NCBI GenBank assembly: GCA_913060895.1
Contig: CAJXSN010000005.1
Span: 1-64,000 of the forward strand
Origin: an uncultured Sphingomonadaceae bacterium
GTDB lineage: Bacteria; Pseudomonadota; Alphaproteobacteria; Sphingomonadales; Sphingomonadaceae
DNA: 64,000 nt
Direction: 5' to 3'
The notes below the pieces were generated by a model, which was not told where the DNA came from, searched no databases, and was given only the letters and a program-made list of their open reading frames with translations. Below, one piece after another: positions 31,116-43,981 of this stretch. Within the stretch, counting starts at the first letter, position 1, and each line of letters starts with the position of its first letter. Both the position numbers and the translations under genes were made by a program.

Positions 31116-31439
31116 TTATTCAACGGGCTCGGCAGGCGTAGCATCGAATTTCTCGATGCAAGCCTCCATAATGCCTTCGATTTTTTCAACACCACCACCC
31201 ATTTTTTCGGTCATGGTCATTTCTTCATTCGCCTGATTGGCTGCGCAGGTGCAGATCTTTCTAGCGATCAGCTCCGGCGCACCTGCACTGACAATTTCGG
31301 GTGTGCACGTGGAAACAAATTCCGAAGCAAAACCATCGTCGAATGCTTCGGATGCATCCTCGGTCATATCGTCGCACCCACTTGTCGCGATCGCAGCAAC
31401 CACCAGAGGCAAAGAAAAGAGGATGCGGAACCTGATCAC
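31116..31439 (-). CDS. small lipoprotein of unknown function inside the OGDH operon
   Basis: The 107-residue product starts [20 protein letters not shown] and has a lipobox ATSGC, so Cys21 should be lipidated. The mature part is acidic, with four further Cys ([25 protein letters not shown]), which could form disulfides in the periplasm. The ATG overlaps the sucB stop by 4 bases, which couples it to a cytoplasmic enzyme operon. The family is not recognised beyond this. Confidence 0.75.
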   Translation of the reverse strand: MIRFRILFSLPLVVAAIATSGCDDMTEDASEAFDDGFASEFVSTCTPEIVSAGAPELIARKICTCAANQANEEMTMTEKMGGGVEKIEGIMEACIEKFDATPAEPVE

Positions 31440-32680
31440 AGATCGATCAACATGCGCGTTGGGTCCTCGATCGCGTCCTTGATGATCTTCAGTGCCGTTA
31501 CAGCCTCTCGCCCGTCGATCAGACGGTGATCGTAGGACAGAGCGAGATACATCATCGGACGGATTGCGATTTCACCGTTCACGACGACCGGACGGTCTTC
31601 GATCCGGTGGAGGCCCAACACGGCAGATTGCGGCGGGTTTATGATCGGAGTGCTCATCAGCGATCCGAACACGCCGCCATTGGAGATGGTGAAGGTGCCG
31701 CCCTTCATATCGTCCATTGTCAGCGTGCCTTCCTTAGCCTTGCTGCCGAAGTCAGCGATATCCTTCTCAATCCGGGAAAAGCCCTTGGCGTGCGCATCGC
31801 GGATTACCGGCACGACCAGACCGTTAGGCGCGCTGACGGCTACCGAAATATCGACGTAATCGTGATAAACGATCTCGTCGTCCTCAATATAGGCGTTGGC
31901 GGCGGGCACATCCTTCAGTGCAAGACAGGCGGCTTTCGCGAAGAAGCCCATGAAGCCCAGCTTGATATCGTGCTTCTTGGCGAACAATTCCTTGTACTTG
32001 CCTCGCGCCTCCATAACGGCGCTCATGTCGCAATCATTGAAAGTGGTCAGCAGCGCGGCATTGTCCTGCGCCCCTTTCAGGCGCTTGGCTATGGTCTGGC
32101 GCATCCGGGTCATCTTGACACGCTCTTCGCGGCGTTCGCCAGTTGTAGCAGGGGCCGGAGCAGGGGATGTAGCGCTGGAAGCAGGCGCGGGATCACCCTT
32201 CGCTTTGCCTGCAGCGATCACGTCTTCTTTCGTCAGACGACCATCCTTGCCTGTGCCCTTGATATTCGAAGGATCGACCCCGTGTTCCAGAACGGCGCGG
32301 CGAACGGCAGGGCTGAGCGTCTGGGAAGCATCTGAAGCGGGGGGCGATTTTGCAGCGGGTTTTTCATCGTTGCGCGATTCCTGCCCATCTTCGGCCTGTT
32401 GTTCTTTGCGATCAGCTTCTTCGCCAGTGGCAGCGCCAGTTGCGCCTTCCTCCACAGTGGCAATCACTGCGCCGACTTCCACGGTGTCGCCGATTTCCGC
32501 GCCCAATGACTGGATGACACCAGCAACAGGCGACGGAACTTCGACGGCAACCTTGTCGGTTTCCAGGCTGCAAATCGGTTCGTCCACGGCAACAGCATCG
32601 CCGACATTTTTCAGCCATTCGCCAATAGTGCCTTCGGTAACGGATTCGCCCAGTTGGGGAACTTGGATTTCGGTAGCCAT
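31436..32680 (-). CDS. sucB: dihydrolipoyllysine succinyltransferase (E2 of OGDH)
   Basis: E2 transfers the succinyl group to CoA in the 2-oxoglutarate dehydrogenase complex. The 414-residue protein has the lipoyl domain (residues 1-75; lipoyl Lys43 in [10 protein letters not shown]), an Ala/Pro-rich linker, the peripheral subunit-binding domain ([20 protein letters not shown] near 128) and the catalytic domain ending [13 protein letters not shown] with His385 and Asp389. It is joined to sucA by a one-base overlap (TAATG). Confidence 0.96.
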   Translation of the reverse strand: MATEIQVPQLGESVTEGTIGEWLKNVGDAVAVDEPICSLETDKVAVEVPSPVAGVIQSLGAEIGDTVEVGAVIATVEEGATGAATGEEADRKEQQAEDGQESRNDEKPAAKSPPASDASQTLSPAVRRAVLEHGVDPSNIKGTGKDGRLTKEDVIAAGKAKGDPAPASSATSPAPAPATTGERREERVKMTRMRQTIAKRLKGAQDNAALLTTFNDCDMSAVMEARGKYKELFAKKHDIKLGFMGFFAKAACLALKDVPAANAYIEDDEIVYHDYVDISVAVSAPNGLVVPVIRDAHAKGFSRIEKDIADFGSKAKEGTLTMDDMKGGTFTISNGGVFGSLMSTPIINPPQSAVLGLHRIEDRPVVVNGEIAIRPMMYLALSYDHRLIDGREAVTALKIIKDAIEDPTRMLIDL

Positions 32681-35517
32681 TATTTACCCTTACTCTTTGC
32701 TCGTCTCGCGTCCCCACCATCGGCAAGACCGAGCGCTATGGAAACAAGAGCTTCCTGCTGCATTTTGTGACGTGCGGCGAAGCCTGTAGCTGGCGATGCG
32801 CCTTCTTCGCGACCGGCATAGCTGATGCCCATGTCGCCGCGGCCGGCTCTGTCCAGCGCCTGTTCGATTTTTTCGTGAACGAAAAACCATGCGCCGTTAT
32901 TTTTAGGTTCTTCCTGACACCAGACGACGCTTTTAAGGTTTTTCATCCGCTCCAGCCGCACAGCCAGTGGCTCTCCGGGGAAGGGATAGATCTGTTCGAT
33001 GCGCACAATAGAGACATCCGCCAGACCTTCTTCGTCGCGCTTCTCGATCAGGTCATAGGCAACCTTGCCGCTGCACAGGACCAGACGCTTCACCTTCTCG
33101 TCGGCGATTTCGGTCGTGTCCGACTTGATCCGCATGAAATGGTGGTCGCCCAAAAACTCTTCCGCCGTGCTTTTCGCCATTGGATGGCGGAGAAGCGATT
33201 TCGGAGTCATGATGATCAGCGGCTTGCGGAACGGGCGCAGCATCTGACGACGAAGCACATGGAAATAGTTGGCCGGCGTGGTGATGTTGCAGACCTGAAT
33301 ATTATCGTTCGCGCACAGTTGAAGGAAGCGTTCGAGACGGGCGGAGGAGTGCTCCGGTCCCTGACCTTCATATCCATGTGGAAGAAGCATGACCAAGCCA
33401 TTGGCGCGCAGCCATTTTGCTTCGCCACTGGCAATGAACTGATCGATCATGATCTGTGCACCATTGGCGAAATCGCCGAACTGCGCTTCCCACATTACCA
33501 GTGTTTTTGGCTCTGCCATAGCAAAGCCATATTCAAAACCGAGCACACCATATTCGGACAATGTGCTGTCATATACTTCGAACTTCCCGTGGGGGAGGGT
33601 GGTTAGCGGGATGTATTTGCGCTCGTCCTTCTGGTCCACCCAAACGGCGTGGCGCTGGCTGAATGTTCCTCGTCCGCTGTCTTGGCCAGACAGGCGCACG
33701 CCAAAACCCTCGGTCACCAGACTGCCAAACGCCAAAGCCTCAGCGGTAGCCCAGTCGAAACCTTCACCGCTGTTGAACCATTCCTTTTTTGCTTTGAGCA
33801 CACGGCCGAGCGTTTTGTGAATGTTCAGATCATCTGGCACTTCGGTCAGAGTTTTACCGAGGCTGTCGAACAGTTTTTTCTCGATGGCTGTATCGACATT
33901 GCGCCGTGCGGTTTCGGCATCGGCTGGTTTGTTCAGACCGGCCCACCGCCCGCCGAACCAATCGGCCGCATTAGGCTTGTAGCTTTCGGCTGCAGCGAAT
34001 TCCTGCTCCAGTTGGGAAACGAATTCATCGCGCATTTGCGGCGCGGTGCCTTTTTCGATCACGCCTTCGTCGATCAGCCGGTCGGAATAAATCACGCTGA
34101 CCTTGGGATGCTGACGAATGGCATCGTACATCAGCGGCTGTGTGAATTTGGGTTCGTCGCCTTCATTATGACCGAAGCGGCGATAGCACCACATATCGAT
34201 CACGATATCGCGGCCAAACCTCTGACGATACTCGACAGCCAGCTTGCAGGCGAAGGTCACTGTTTCGGGATTATCGCCGTTGACGTGCAGGATCGGTGCC
34301 TGAACGCCCTTCGCCACATCGGAAGGGTAGGGGCTGGAGCGCGCAAATTTCGGGCTGGTGGTAAACCCGATCTGGTTGTTGATGATGAAATGGATGCAGC
34401 CGCCGGTATTGTAACCGGGCACGCCAGAGAGGCTCAAGCTTTCCCATACTACGCCTTGGCCGGCAAACGCAGCGTCGCCGTGGATTAGCACGGGAAGCAC
34501 CTGCTGGTGCTGCGCCAGATCGTCACGGATAGCTTGCTGCGCGCGGGTTTTGCCGAGTACGACGGGATCCACTGCTTCCAGATGGCTGGGATTGGGGACC
34601 AGCGACATATGCACCTCGATGCCATCAAAGGCACGGTCGGTGCTGGTGCCAAGATGGTATTTCACATCGCCCGAACCACCGACATCGTCTGGGTTGGCGC
34701 TACCACCACGAAATTCGTGGAATATAACCTTGTAGGGCTTTGCCATCACGTTGGAGAGCACATTCAGGCGGCCGCGATGGGCCATGCCGTAAATGATCTC
34801 GCGTACGCCATCCGCACCGCCATATTTGATAACCGCTTCGAGTGCGGGAATCATCGATTCCCCGCCATCAAGTCCAAAACGTTTGGTCCCGACATATTTT
34901 TTACCGAGGAATTCCTCGAACTGTTCACCCCGGATGACTGCGCCGAGAATGGCTTTCTTGCCTTCTTCGGTAAACTGGATCGTCTCGTCGGGTGTTTCGA
35001 ACTTGTCCTGCAGGAACCGGCGCTCTTCGGTGTCGGCAATATGCATGTATTCGAGGCCGACTTCGCCGCAATAAGTACTGCGAAGCGCGGAATACAACTC
35101 GCCTACGGTGACCCATTCAAAGCCGAATACACCGCCGACATACACTTCCCTGTCTTCCTGACCGGCAAAGCCATGCCATTCCAGACTGAGGTCTCCCGGT
35201 TCGTTGCGTCCGGACAACTCAAGCGGATCCAGATTCGCCGCCATGTGTCCGCGCACACGGTACAGTCGCACCATCAACATAGCGCGAATGGAATCGCCGG
35301 CCGCTTCCTCGATGGCTTTGGCGTCCAGTTGTTTGCCCGATACCTTGGCAGCCTTCTCCACAGCTACCTTCATCGCGGTGGGGTCGAGCGCCTGCGTCAG
35401 TTCCGCGTCGGAATCGACCGCTTCTTTCAGCCAGTTGGGGTTACCCCAGCTGGGGCCAGGCTGCGGCCCGTCCTGATCGCCCATTTCGGGAAGGAAATCG
35501 TGTGTTTCGTTACCCAT
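32680..35517 (-). CDS. sucA: 2-oxoglutarate dehydrogenase E1
   Basis: E1 decarboxylates 2-oxoglutarate with thiamine diphosphate. The 945-residue protein is the usual homodimeric form. Visible motifs are [20 protein letters not shown], the HLGTSTDR segment, [20 protein letters not shown], the thiamine diphosphate region starting [20 protein letters not shown], and the transketolase-like region with [20 protein letters not shown]. It follows sucD by 103 bases and overlaps sucB. Confidence 0.96.
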   Translation of the reverse strand: MGNETHDFLPEMGDQDGPQPGPSWGNPNWLKEAVDSDAELTQALDPTAMKVAVEKAAKVSGKQLDAKAIEEAAGDSIRAMLMVRLYRVRGHMAANLDPLELSGRNEPGDLSLEWHGFAGQEDREVYVGGVFGFEWVTVGELYSALRSTYCGEVGLEYMHIADTEERRFLQDKFETPDETIQFTEEGKKAILGAVIRGEQFEEFLGKKYVGTKRFGLDGGESMIPALEAVIKYGGADGVREIIYGMAHRGRLNVLSNVMAKPYKVIFHEFRGGSANPDDVGGSGDVKYHLGTSTDRAFDGIEVHMSLVPNPSHLEAVDPVVLGKTRAQQAIRDDLAQHQQVLPVLIHGDAAFAGQGVVWESLSLSGVPGYNTGGCIHFIINNQIGFTTSPKFARSSPYPSDVAKGVQAPILHVNGDNPETVTFACKLAVEYRQRFGRDIVIDMWCYRRFGHNEGDEPKFTQPLMYDAIRQHPKVSVIYSDRLIDEGVIEKGTAPQMRDEFVSQLEQEFAAAESYKPNAADWFGGRWAGLNKPADAETARRNVDTAIEKKLFDSLGKTLTEVPDDLNIHKTLGRVLKAKKEWFNSGEGFDWATAEALAFGSLVTEGFGVRLSGQDSGRGTFSQRHAVWVDQKDERKYIPLTTLPHGKFEVYDSTLSEYGVLGFEYGFAMAEPKTLVMWEAQFGDFANGAQIMIDQFIASGEAKWLRANGLVMLLPHGYEGQGPEHSSARLERFLQLCANDNIQVCNITTPANYFHVLRRQMLRPFRKPLIIMTPKSLLRHPMAKSTAEEFLGDHHFMRIKSDTTEIADEKVKRLVLCSGKVAYDLIEKRDEEGLADVSIVRIEQIYPFPGEPLAVRLERMKNLKSVVWCQEEPKNNGAWFFVHEKIEQALDRAGRGDMGISYAGREEGASPATGFAARHKMQQEALVSIALGLADGGDARRAKSKGK

Positions 35518-35620
35518 TCGGGCGGCCCTTTCGCACCGGCGCGGTTGCCGGATATACCTTTAATGCCCGGCGTGCGCGGAAAGCTCCCCGAAAAGCGGAG
35601 AGTTTATCCGCGCCGCGCAA

Positions 35621-36511
<891 letters not shown>

Positions 36512-36544
36512 GCGGCCTCTCCTTAATTGTGTTCTAAAAAGATC

Positions 36545-37744
<1,200 letters not shown>

Positions 37745-37765
37745 CTAAAGCAAGAATGTGCGGAT

Positions 37766-39739
37766 TTAGCCCGATGCGCGCAGCCTGACGCCAATACCAT
37801 TATCCTCACGTTCCTGCGCCAATAGCAAGGTCGCGAGATAATCCGGCACGGCGCGGCTGAAATAATAGCCTTGGCCAAGCGTACACCCGGCCTCGCGGAC
37901 CGCATTGACTTGCGCCACTTCTTCAAGTCCCTCGGCAACGATTTCCATGCCAAGCTGCGAACCCATTTCTGCTACAGCGCGAATTATGGCTCCGGTTTTC
38001 TTGCCCACATCCGGTCCGGAGACGAAGCTGCGATCAACCTTGATTTTCGAAAACGGATATTTGTTGATATAGGCGAGCGAGGAATAGCCGGTACCGAAAT
38101 CGTCCATCGCAAAGCGGACACCTTTGGCCGCCAAATACTCGATAAACCGGTCCGTCGCTTCGCTATCCTCTACAAACAGGCTTTCGGTCACTTCCAGTTC
38201 CAAGCGGTGAGGCGCCAAATTTGCATCGCCTAGTGCAGCTTCGATGCCTAGCGCTGCACCGGGGGCCTTGATCTGCAGCGGCGACAAATTGACGGCAACC
38301 GAAACATCGTCTGGCCATGTAGCGCACGCTTTCGCTGCTTGTGCGGTAATCCAGTTGCCCAGAGTTACAATCACGCCCGTTTTCTCGGCCACCGGAATAA
38401 ACAGGTCGGGCAACAATTCGCCTTTCTCGGGATGGAACCATCGCACCAGTGCTTCGAAACTGTGGATCCTCCCGCTTTTCAGATCGATGATTGGCTGGAA
38501 GAAAATCGACAACTCGTCACGTTGGATGGCCAAACGCAGTTCGGCCTCCATCTCGCGGCGCTCGGCCAGATCGCAGGTCATGGAGCTATCGAAGAACCGG
38601 CTGCAGCCGCGCCCTTCCCGTTTTGCTCGATGCAGAGCCAGATCGGCGCGCTGGAGGAGAGTTTCAGCATCCGTGCCATCCTCGGGCGCTATGGAAATCC
38701 CGATAGATGCACCGATTTCGAACCGTTCACCGTCTATCTTCATGGGGCGTAGCAGATCGTTCAGAATGCGTGTCGCAAGAGACCGGGCATGGGCGCGGCC
38801 CACTACCTTGCAGAAAATCACGAATTCATCGCCGGCGAAGCGAGAGATGGTGCTGCCTGCGGGCACGATATTCACCAGTCGCTTGGCCGCTTCGACCAGC
38901 ACACGGTCGCCCGCCCGGTGGCCTAGCAGGTCGTTGACTTCCTTGAAGCGGTCGAGATCGAGCCATAGCAGTGCGACTGGCTGTTCGTCTCTGGCTACTA
39001 CCATCGCCTGTTCCAGCGCATGATCGAGCCCGGCGCGATTGGCGAGGCCGGTGACCACGTCCTTGAGCGCGAGACGCTCCATTTTTGCGGCGAGTTTTCG
39101 GCTGGTATCGGCGCTGGCAATGGATTGGTGGAGCGTGCGGAACACATTACTGGTGATGGAAGCCAGCGCCACAATGGCCAGCGGGATGCTCGCGCCCAGC
39201 ACAATTAATGGCAGCGAACCTTCGATAAACGATCCGACCATGACTGGAAGAAAGACTAGCGCCATCTGGCCCATCGCAATAAACGGGCGGCCGGCATTGC
39301 GGGCGCAGATGCCGGCCCCGTAACACAGAGCATGGGCGACCAGTAGCACTTCAACAGGTGCACCGGCATGCATGACAATAGACATGGCTGCAAAGAGGCC
39401 GAACATCCCGGAATAAGCGAAAGCACCCAGCTCGTAGATAAACTCGAGATAAGGCGTCGAATTTTCGTTACCGTCGATCTTTAGAAAGAAAGCGAGTGCG
39501 GTTCGCACCACTGCAATCAGGGAGAGCAGGATCGCGGCGGCCGTGAACAGCAAATCCTGCACTACATAAGCGGCCACCATGCTGACCACGATACCGTTGA
39601 AAGCACCGATGGCGAGACTGGTCTGTTGGGTATACAGAGAACGGACGAGCGTGCGTTTCACACGCTCATTGCTAGCGTCGTCGCCAAGGCGGCGACCCAC
39701 AGCGTTGCGCATCCGTTTCATGTGCTGAGCGACCAACAT
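37766..39739 (-). CDS. membrane-bound GGDEF-EAL protein (c-di-GMP signalling)
   Basis: The 657-residue protein makes or breaks cyclic di-GMP. About six membrane helices (residues 30-200) form an N-terminal sensor of unknown ligand. The GGDEF domain (about 225-390) has the motif as SRFAGDEFVIFCK, i.e. AGDEF, a variant that can be active. The EAL domain (about 400-645) keeps SFEALVRWFHPEKGEL, TESLFVED, DDFGTGYSSLAYINKYPFSK and EGLEE, the residues needed for phosphodiesterase activity. The likely net output is degradation, but this is inference. It lies upstream (same strand) of mdh, with a 234-base gap. Confidence 0.92.
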   Translation of the reverse strand: MLVAQHMKRMRNAVGRRLGDDASNERVKRTLVRSLYTQQTSLAIGAFNGIVVSMVAAYVVQDLLFTAAAILLSLIAVVRTALAFFLKIDGNENSTPYLEFIYELGAFAYSGMFGLFAAMSIVMHAGAPVEVLLVAHALCYGAGICARNAGRPFIAMGQMALVFLPVMVGSFIEGSLPLIVLGASIPLAIVALASITSNVFRTLHQSIASADTSRKLAAKMERLALKDVVTGLANRAGLDHALEQAMVVARDEQPVALLWLDLDRFKEVNDLLGHRAGDRVLVEAAKRLVNIVPAGSTISRFAGDEFVIFCKVVGRAHARSLATRILNDLLRPMKIDGERFEIGASIGISIAPEDGTDAETLLQRADLALHRAKREGRGCSRFFDSSMTCDLAERREMEAELRLAIQRDELSIFFQPIIDLKSGRIHSFEALVRWFHPEKGELLPDLFIPVAEKTGVIVTLGNWITAQAAKACATWPDDVSVAVNLSPLQIKAPGAALGIEAALGDANLAPHRLELEVTESLFVEDSEATDRFIEYLAAKGVRFAMDDFGTGYSSLAYINKYPFSKIKVDRSFVSGPDVGKKTGAIIRAVAEMGSQLGMEIVAEGLEEVAQVNAVREAGCTLGQGYYFSRAVPDYLATLLLAQEREDNGIGVRLRASG

Positions 39740-39823
39740 TCATCACATCTCGGACAAATGCGTCATCTTTTGGTTAATGACAACGTAAGGGGATTCCGGT
39801 GGCCTGTAACCACACTCCTGCAA

Positions 39824-40147
39824 TTACGCACAGGCGTTCAGTACTCGCTGTCGGGCTTCCAGCCGTTCGGCTAGCGAGCGGTCGAGCGCGCAGCAGATGG
39901 CGTACCATTTTGCAAATTCCTCGCGTTCGCCGCTGACCAGTGCCCGCTCGGCCTGGGTATAGGCATTGCGTGCTGCGCCCAGACCGTGGGCACCCAGATG
40001 TTCCAGCGCTCTGCGCAGCAAGGTGTCTTCGTCCATCGTAGGGATATCGCTGTTGTCGTTGGCGGCGCGGCGTCGCACGCGCCGGGCAAGAGCACGCGCC
40101 ACTGGTGACCAGGTCGCGCAGCGTGCAGCGGCGAAATGGATCGACAT
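39824..40147 (-). CDS. small conserved-looking protein of unknown function
   Basis: The 107-residue product is basic at its N-terminus (ARALARRVRRRAANDNSD) and then mainly helical (RRALEHLGAHGLGAARNAYT, EREEFAKWYAICCALDRSLA). There is no signal peptide. I do not recognise a family, but the regular helical region and codon use fit a real gene. It lies between the GGDEF-EAL gene and the cell wall hydrolase, all on the minus strand. Confidence 0.55.
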   Translation of the reverse strand: MSIHFAAARCATWSPVARALARRVRRRAANDNSDIPTMDEDTLLRRALEHLGAHGLGAARNAYTQAERALVSGEREEFAKWYAICCALDRSLAERLEARQRVLNACA

Positions 40148-40285
40148 GGAAATTCCTTCGGTCTGAACTGGTTGTCCGGTGACGGTTGGGACCGCCCGGG
40201 GCTGTTCAACCTCTTTAAACAGACGGCTCCTAAGCTATTGCTGCCGCTTAAGGTTGCGCGGGCGTTAAGTGTTTGCGCCGGAGCG

Positions 40286-41404
40286 TTATTTAGTGTCGGC
40301 TTTCCATTGACCTGCATTGGCATATTCGGCCCTGACAGTGCCTGCACCAGGCAATTTATCCGCCGTGAACTGCGCATCACCACCAGCGGCTTCTACCTGC
40401 GCGGTATAGACGGGGGAAGGCGCACGGCGACCGGCCTCGGCAGCAGCCTTGGCGCGGGCTTCTTCATAGGCGCGCGCCAGTGCGACCGGATCGACTGCAT
40501 CATTGTCGCGGCCTGCCGTAGCGCTGGCGCTGGCCGGAAGCGGGGCCAGGCTGCGGCGTGTAGGGGCGGGGATGCGTTCTCCGCCGACGTAAGCTGCGCG
40601 GAAGGCGCGGGGTGTGCCCGCGCTCCCTTTCCAGCGATAGAACCGGTGCGCACCAATAGTGCCGATATGGTTTAGGCTGCTGGCCCAGTATGGGCTGATC
40701 CATATCGTGTGGTAATGCGTGGCATAACCGACGGGCTTGTAAACATTGCCGGCCAGTGCCTGCGCCGCCACGCCGCGCGCTCTGGCCCATGCTCCGGCTG
40801 AGGGCTTGCGGGCCATGCTTCCATCGCAGGTAAAGCTGAACTGGCAGCCTGTTCGCCGAGCGCTGCCCTGATAAACCACGCCGCAAACATTGGCGGGATA
40901 AGTCGGATGCATCACGCGGTTAAGAACGACCTGCGCGACAGCTTTTTGCCCGCTATTACTTTCGCTGGCTGCTTCATAATAGATCGCTTGTGTCAGGCAT
41001 TGCAGGGCGCGGGCCTTGTCCATACCCGTACCGCCCCCGCGAAACGCGCGGGCGGCTGGCCCGGCAGCGCGTATTTCAACAGCCTGCGTCGGATCGCCAT
41101 TGATGACCGCCAGCGGGTTGAAAACCTGCGTTCCGTCTTCCAGAGTATCCGACCCGAAGCCCGCACCTGCGCGAGTATCCAGCGACGCAGTATTGCCTCC
41201 GGAGGGTGCCGAAGCCATCTGCGGCGTATCATCGAGATAGAAAAAAGCCGACCCGGGGAAGCTGGACCCGGCCTCCTCGAACGGCATCGGATCGACTGTT
41301 TCGGGCGCGGCAGCTTCGGCCTTCATTTCAAAATTGCGCCATTCACCCGGTGCAGCAAATGCGGGAACGCCGATGGCCGCCGCAAGGATCAGCGCCGCCT
41401 TCAT
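40286..41404 (-). CDS. SleB-type cell wall hydrolase
   Basis: ATG 41404 is selected since it starts a signal peptide (MKAALILAAAIGVPAFAAPG); the long frame upstream to 41674 is Arg-rich and unconserved. The 372-residue protein contains the Hydrolase_2/SleB domain at about residues 130-250: QCLTQAIYYEAASESNSGQK with catalytic-type Glu, AVAQVVLNRVMHPTYPANVC and CQFSFTCDGSMARKP. It probably cleaves peptidoglycan in the periplasm. The C-terminal 120 residues are Ala-rich and low complexity. Similar proteins are common in sphingomonads. Confidence 0.85.
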   Translation of the reverse strand: MKAALILAAAIGVPAFAAPGEWRNFEMKAEAAAPETVDPMPFEEAGSSFPGSAFFYLDDTPQMASAPSGGNTASLDTRAGAGFGSDTLEDGTQVFNPLAVINGDPTQAVEIRAAGPAARAFRGGGTGMDKARALQCLTQAIYYEAASESNSGQKAVAQVVLNRVMHPTYPANVCGVVYQGSARRTGCQFSFTCDGSMARKPSAGAWARARGVAAQALAGNVYKPVGYATHYHTIWISPYWASSLNHIGTIGAHRFYRWKGSAGTPRAFRAAYVGGERIPAPTRRSLAPLPASASATAGRDNDAVDPVALARAYEEARAKAAAEAGRRAPSPVYTAQVEAAGGDAQFTADKLPGAGTVRAEYANAGQWKADTK

Positions 41405-41707
41405 CCGCGGGCCCGGACGGCGCACGTCAACACGCCGCGACCGGCGGGGGGTATTCAGGTTGGCGCGAGAAGAGCTCAAAGAAACGGTCCGGTGCTGGTG
41501 TTTGGGATGCTGGAAATAGCCGGATCGCCGCTTGCGGGCGAGCGCGCTGTCAGCAGGCGTCCTATGGCGGCACAGCCTGAAGCACTCGCTTAAGATTTGC
41601 AGTAACCAAGGGGTTAACCGGCGGGTGGGAAACTGTACGGATTCTGCAGTATTCCACAATCTGCCGTCTTGCATGGCGCGAAACTGATGCGTAAAGGCGC
41701 GGGTCTG
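41405..41707. promoter_or_regulatory. divergent promoter region between the SleB gene and the btu operon
   Basis: No gene is visible. A candidate promoter for the btu operon is TTGCAT (41669-41674) and TAAAGG (41692-41697) at 17-base spacing, which would start transcription near 41704 just before the riboswitch. Its -10 element is weak. Confidence 0.35.
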
Positions 41708-41938
41708 TCATGGGTGCTTGTTAGCCCAAGCCTAAGAGGGAACGGGATGCCTGCATCTGCCAATCGGTAGATTAGGAAAGTCCCGGCTGCCCCCGCAACT
41801 GTGACCGGGGAGCGCGCGCTTCAATTGCCACTGGTGAATTCACCGGGAAGGCGGAGTGCATCGTATCGATCCGGGAGCCAGGAGACCTGCCTGAGACAGC
41901 TGCTTGAGCCAACGGGCGGGGTGCACCGATGGCAACGG
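41708..41938 (+). promoter_or_regulatory. cobalamin riboswitch
   Basis: The conserved core elements are all present in order: AAGAGGGAA (about 41733), GGCTGCCCCCGCAACTGTGA (about 41788), GCCACTGG (about 41827), GGGAAGGCGG (about 41845), GAGTGCAT and GAGCCAGGAGACCTGCCT (about 41875-41892). It precedes the TonB-dependent receptor gene at 42005, so adenosylcobalamin should turn this uptake operon off. A further GGAAGG... hairpin (about 41936-41970) before the start codon may be part of the expression platform. Confidence 0.95.
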
Positions 41939-42004
41939 AGGAAGGGCGCGCCGCCTTTGGCGTGCCTTCCGTCACGGGCAGCGCAAGCTGGTGACGTTGG
42001 AATT

Positions 42005-43948
42005 ATGCATAAATATCTGTTTTTGTTGAGCTGCGCCGCGATCGCTGCACCTGTTTCTGCACAAGAAGCAGGCGAAGCCGAGCAAATCGGTAGCACTGGA
42101 ACATATACGACTTGGAGCGCCGAGCCGGCTAATCCTCAGATCACGGTAACAGCCACCGGGACCCCCATTGAAGTCGAGGATACCGGGCAGGCGGTAACGA
42201 TCATAAGTCGTGAAGAAATCGAGGCTGTGCAGGGAGCTGATATTGTTCGCGTGCTGCGGCGAGCTCCGGGTGTGACGATCAGCCGCAATGGCGGGCCGGG
42301 TAGCGTGACCAGCGTGCGCATTCGCGGCGCACAGGCAGAGCAGACGCTGGTGGTTATCGACGGCGCGCGCGTGGCCGATCCTGCCGCGCCATCCGGCGGG
42401 TTCGATTTCGGAACTCTGCTGCCAGGAACGATTGCCGAGATCGATTTGCTGCGGGGCTCCAATTCCACCATCTGGGGCAGCGAAGCGATTGGCGGAGTGA
42501 TGGCGATCACGACACGCGCCGAAACCGGCCTGTCCGGCAGCGCCGAATATGGCGCGCGCGATAGCTTCACCGGCACGCTGGCAGGCGGTGTCGAGGGCGA
42601 GGCAGGCTTTATCGGGCTGGCGGGCGGCTACACCACGACAGACGGTTTTTCTGCGGCAGAGGCCGGCACCGAAGCCGACGGGTTCGAGCAGTTCGCTCTT
42701 TCCGCACGGGGCACTGCCAATCTGTCCACGACCATACAGGCCTTTGCCAGCGCGCGTTATGCCGAGAGTGATCTGGACTTTGACGGTTTTCCTGCGCCCA
42801 CTTTCACTTTGAACGACACTCCCGAATTTCAGGAAACACGGCAGTACAGCGCCTCGGTCGGCCTGTCGCAGGACACCGGCCCGCTCTACGTGCAGGCGCG
42901 CTACTCCTTTGCTGATACGGAGCGGTCGAACTTCAATCCGGATTTTGGAACCGACCCAGGTTTCACCAGCGACGGCCATTCCGACCGGCTGGACCTGCGC
43001 GGCGAATACCGGCCCATCGGCCCGCTGCTGGTCGCGTTTGGCGGCGAAGCGGAATGGACATCGCTGGAAACGAATTTCACCGCCCGTCAGGAGACCAGTA
43101 TCATCGGTGCATATGCCCAGGCAGGTATCGAATTCGGCGCGTTGTCGGGCCATCTGGGTGTGCGACATGACGACCACGAACGCTTTGGCGGCGCGACCAG
43201 CTTTGGTGCGGATATCAGCTACGAAGTGGCCACCGATATTCGCCTGCGAGCGAGTGTGGGTGAGGGGTTCAAAGCGCCCACGCTGTTCCAGCTGTTTTCC
43301 GATTTCGGCAACGAAACGCTGCGCCCCGAAAAAAGTACCGGTATCGATTTTGGCATAGCGTGGAAAGATCGCAGCCAGCCATTCCATGCTGGTATCACTG
43401 CTTTTCGCCGTGACAGCGAGGATCTGATCGATTTCGTATCCTGCTTTGAAACCAATGTTGGCATCTGTGCAGATCGCCCTTTCGGTACGTACGACAACGT
43501 GGAAAAGGCGCGTTCGCAAGGTATTGAAGTCGAAGCCGGTGCGGCAGTCGGACCGGGCAGACTGCGCATCGCCTACGCTTTTATCGATAGCGAGGACCGC
43601 ACCGAAGGCAGCGTTACGCAGGGCAATCGACTTGCCCGTCGCCCGCGCCATGCAGCCACACTGAGCGGAGACCTGCCGCTATTCCCTGCTCAGAACTTTG
43701 CGCCAAAGCTTGGCTTCGATCTGCGCTATGTGTCGGACAGTTTCGACGATGCTTTCAACACGGTGCCGCTTGACGATTACCTGTTGTTGGATCTGCGCGC
43801 CGAAGTGGTACTGCAGGATCTCGGTGGAAACCGTCCGTTGGTGCTGTTCGGCCGGGTCGAGAATGTTACCGGTGAAGATTATCAGACGGCTGCGGGTTAT
43901 GCGCAGGCAGGTTCCGGCGTGTTTGGCGGGATCAGGTTCGGGTTCTGA
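42005..43948 (+). CDS. btuB: TonB-dependent cobalamin receptor
   Basis: BtuB imports cobalamin across the outer membrane. ATG 42005 starts a signal peptide (MHKYLFLLSCAAIAAPVSAQ); the frame upstream runs through the riboswitch. The 647-residue protein has a TonB box (NPQITVTATGTPIEV), the plug domain (about residues 50-165, with VLRRAPGVTISRNGGPGSVT and VIDGARVADPAAPSGG) and a beta-barrel ending in aromatic Phe (GVFGGIRFGF), typical for BamA recognition. Riboswitch control and the following btuFCD genes support cobalamin as substrate. Confidence 0.93.
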   Translation: MHKYLFLLSCAAIAAPVSAQEAGEAEQIGSTGTYTTWSAEPANPQITVTATGTPIEVEDTGQAVTIISREEIEAVQGADIVRVLRRAPGVTISRNGGPGSVTSVRIRGAQAEQTLVVIDGARVADPAAPSGGFDFGTLLPGTIAEIDLLRGSNSTIWGSEAIGGVMAITTRAETGLSGSAEYGARDSFTGTLAGGVEGEAGFIGLAGGYTTTDGFSAAEAGTEADGFEQFALSARGTANLSTTIQAFASARYAESDLDFDGFPAPTFTLNDTPEFQETRQYSASVGLSQDTGPLYVQARYSFADTERSNFNPDFGTDPGFTSDGHSDRLDLRGEYRPIGPLLVAFGGEAEWTSLETNFTARQETSIIGAYAQAGIEFGALSGHLGVRHDDHERFGGATSFGADISYEVATDIRLRASVGEGFKAPTLFQLFSDFGNETLRPEKSTGIDFGIAWKDRSQPFHAGITAFRRDSEDLIDFVSCFETNVGICADRPFGTYDNVEKARSQGIEVEAGAAVGPGRLRIAYAFIDSEDRTEGSVTQGNRLARRPRHAATLSGDLPLFPAQNFAPKLGFDLRYVSDSFDDAFNTVPLDDYLLLDLRAEVVLQDLGGNRPLVLFGRVENVTGEDYQTAAGYAQAGSGVFGGIRFGF

Positions 43949-43981
43949 TTGGGTTTCCAATTTCTTCTCTATTAGCCTTAT

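Noticed and set aside
39740-39823. Possible CtrA half-site (TTAACCAA on the minus strand)
   Set aside because: One half-site without the TTAA-N7-TTAA spacing is not enough.
41585-41625. CtrA-like TTAA motifs upstream of the SleB gene
   Set aside because: The spacing between TTAA boxes does not fit TTAA-N7-TTAA.
40286-41674. Longer start for the cell wall hydrolase
   Set aside because: The extra 90 residues are Arg-rich and precede an excellent signal peptide, so ATG 41404 is preferred.
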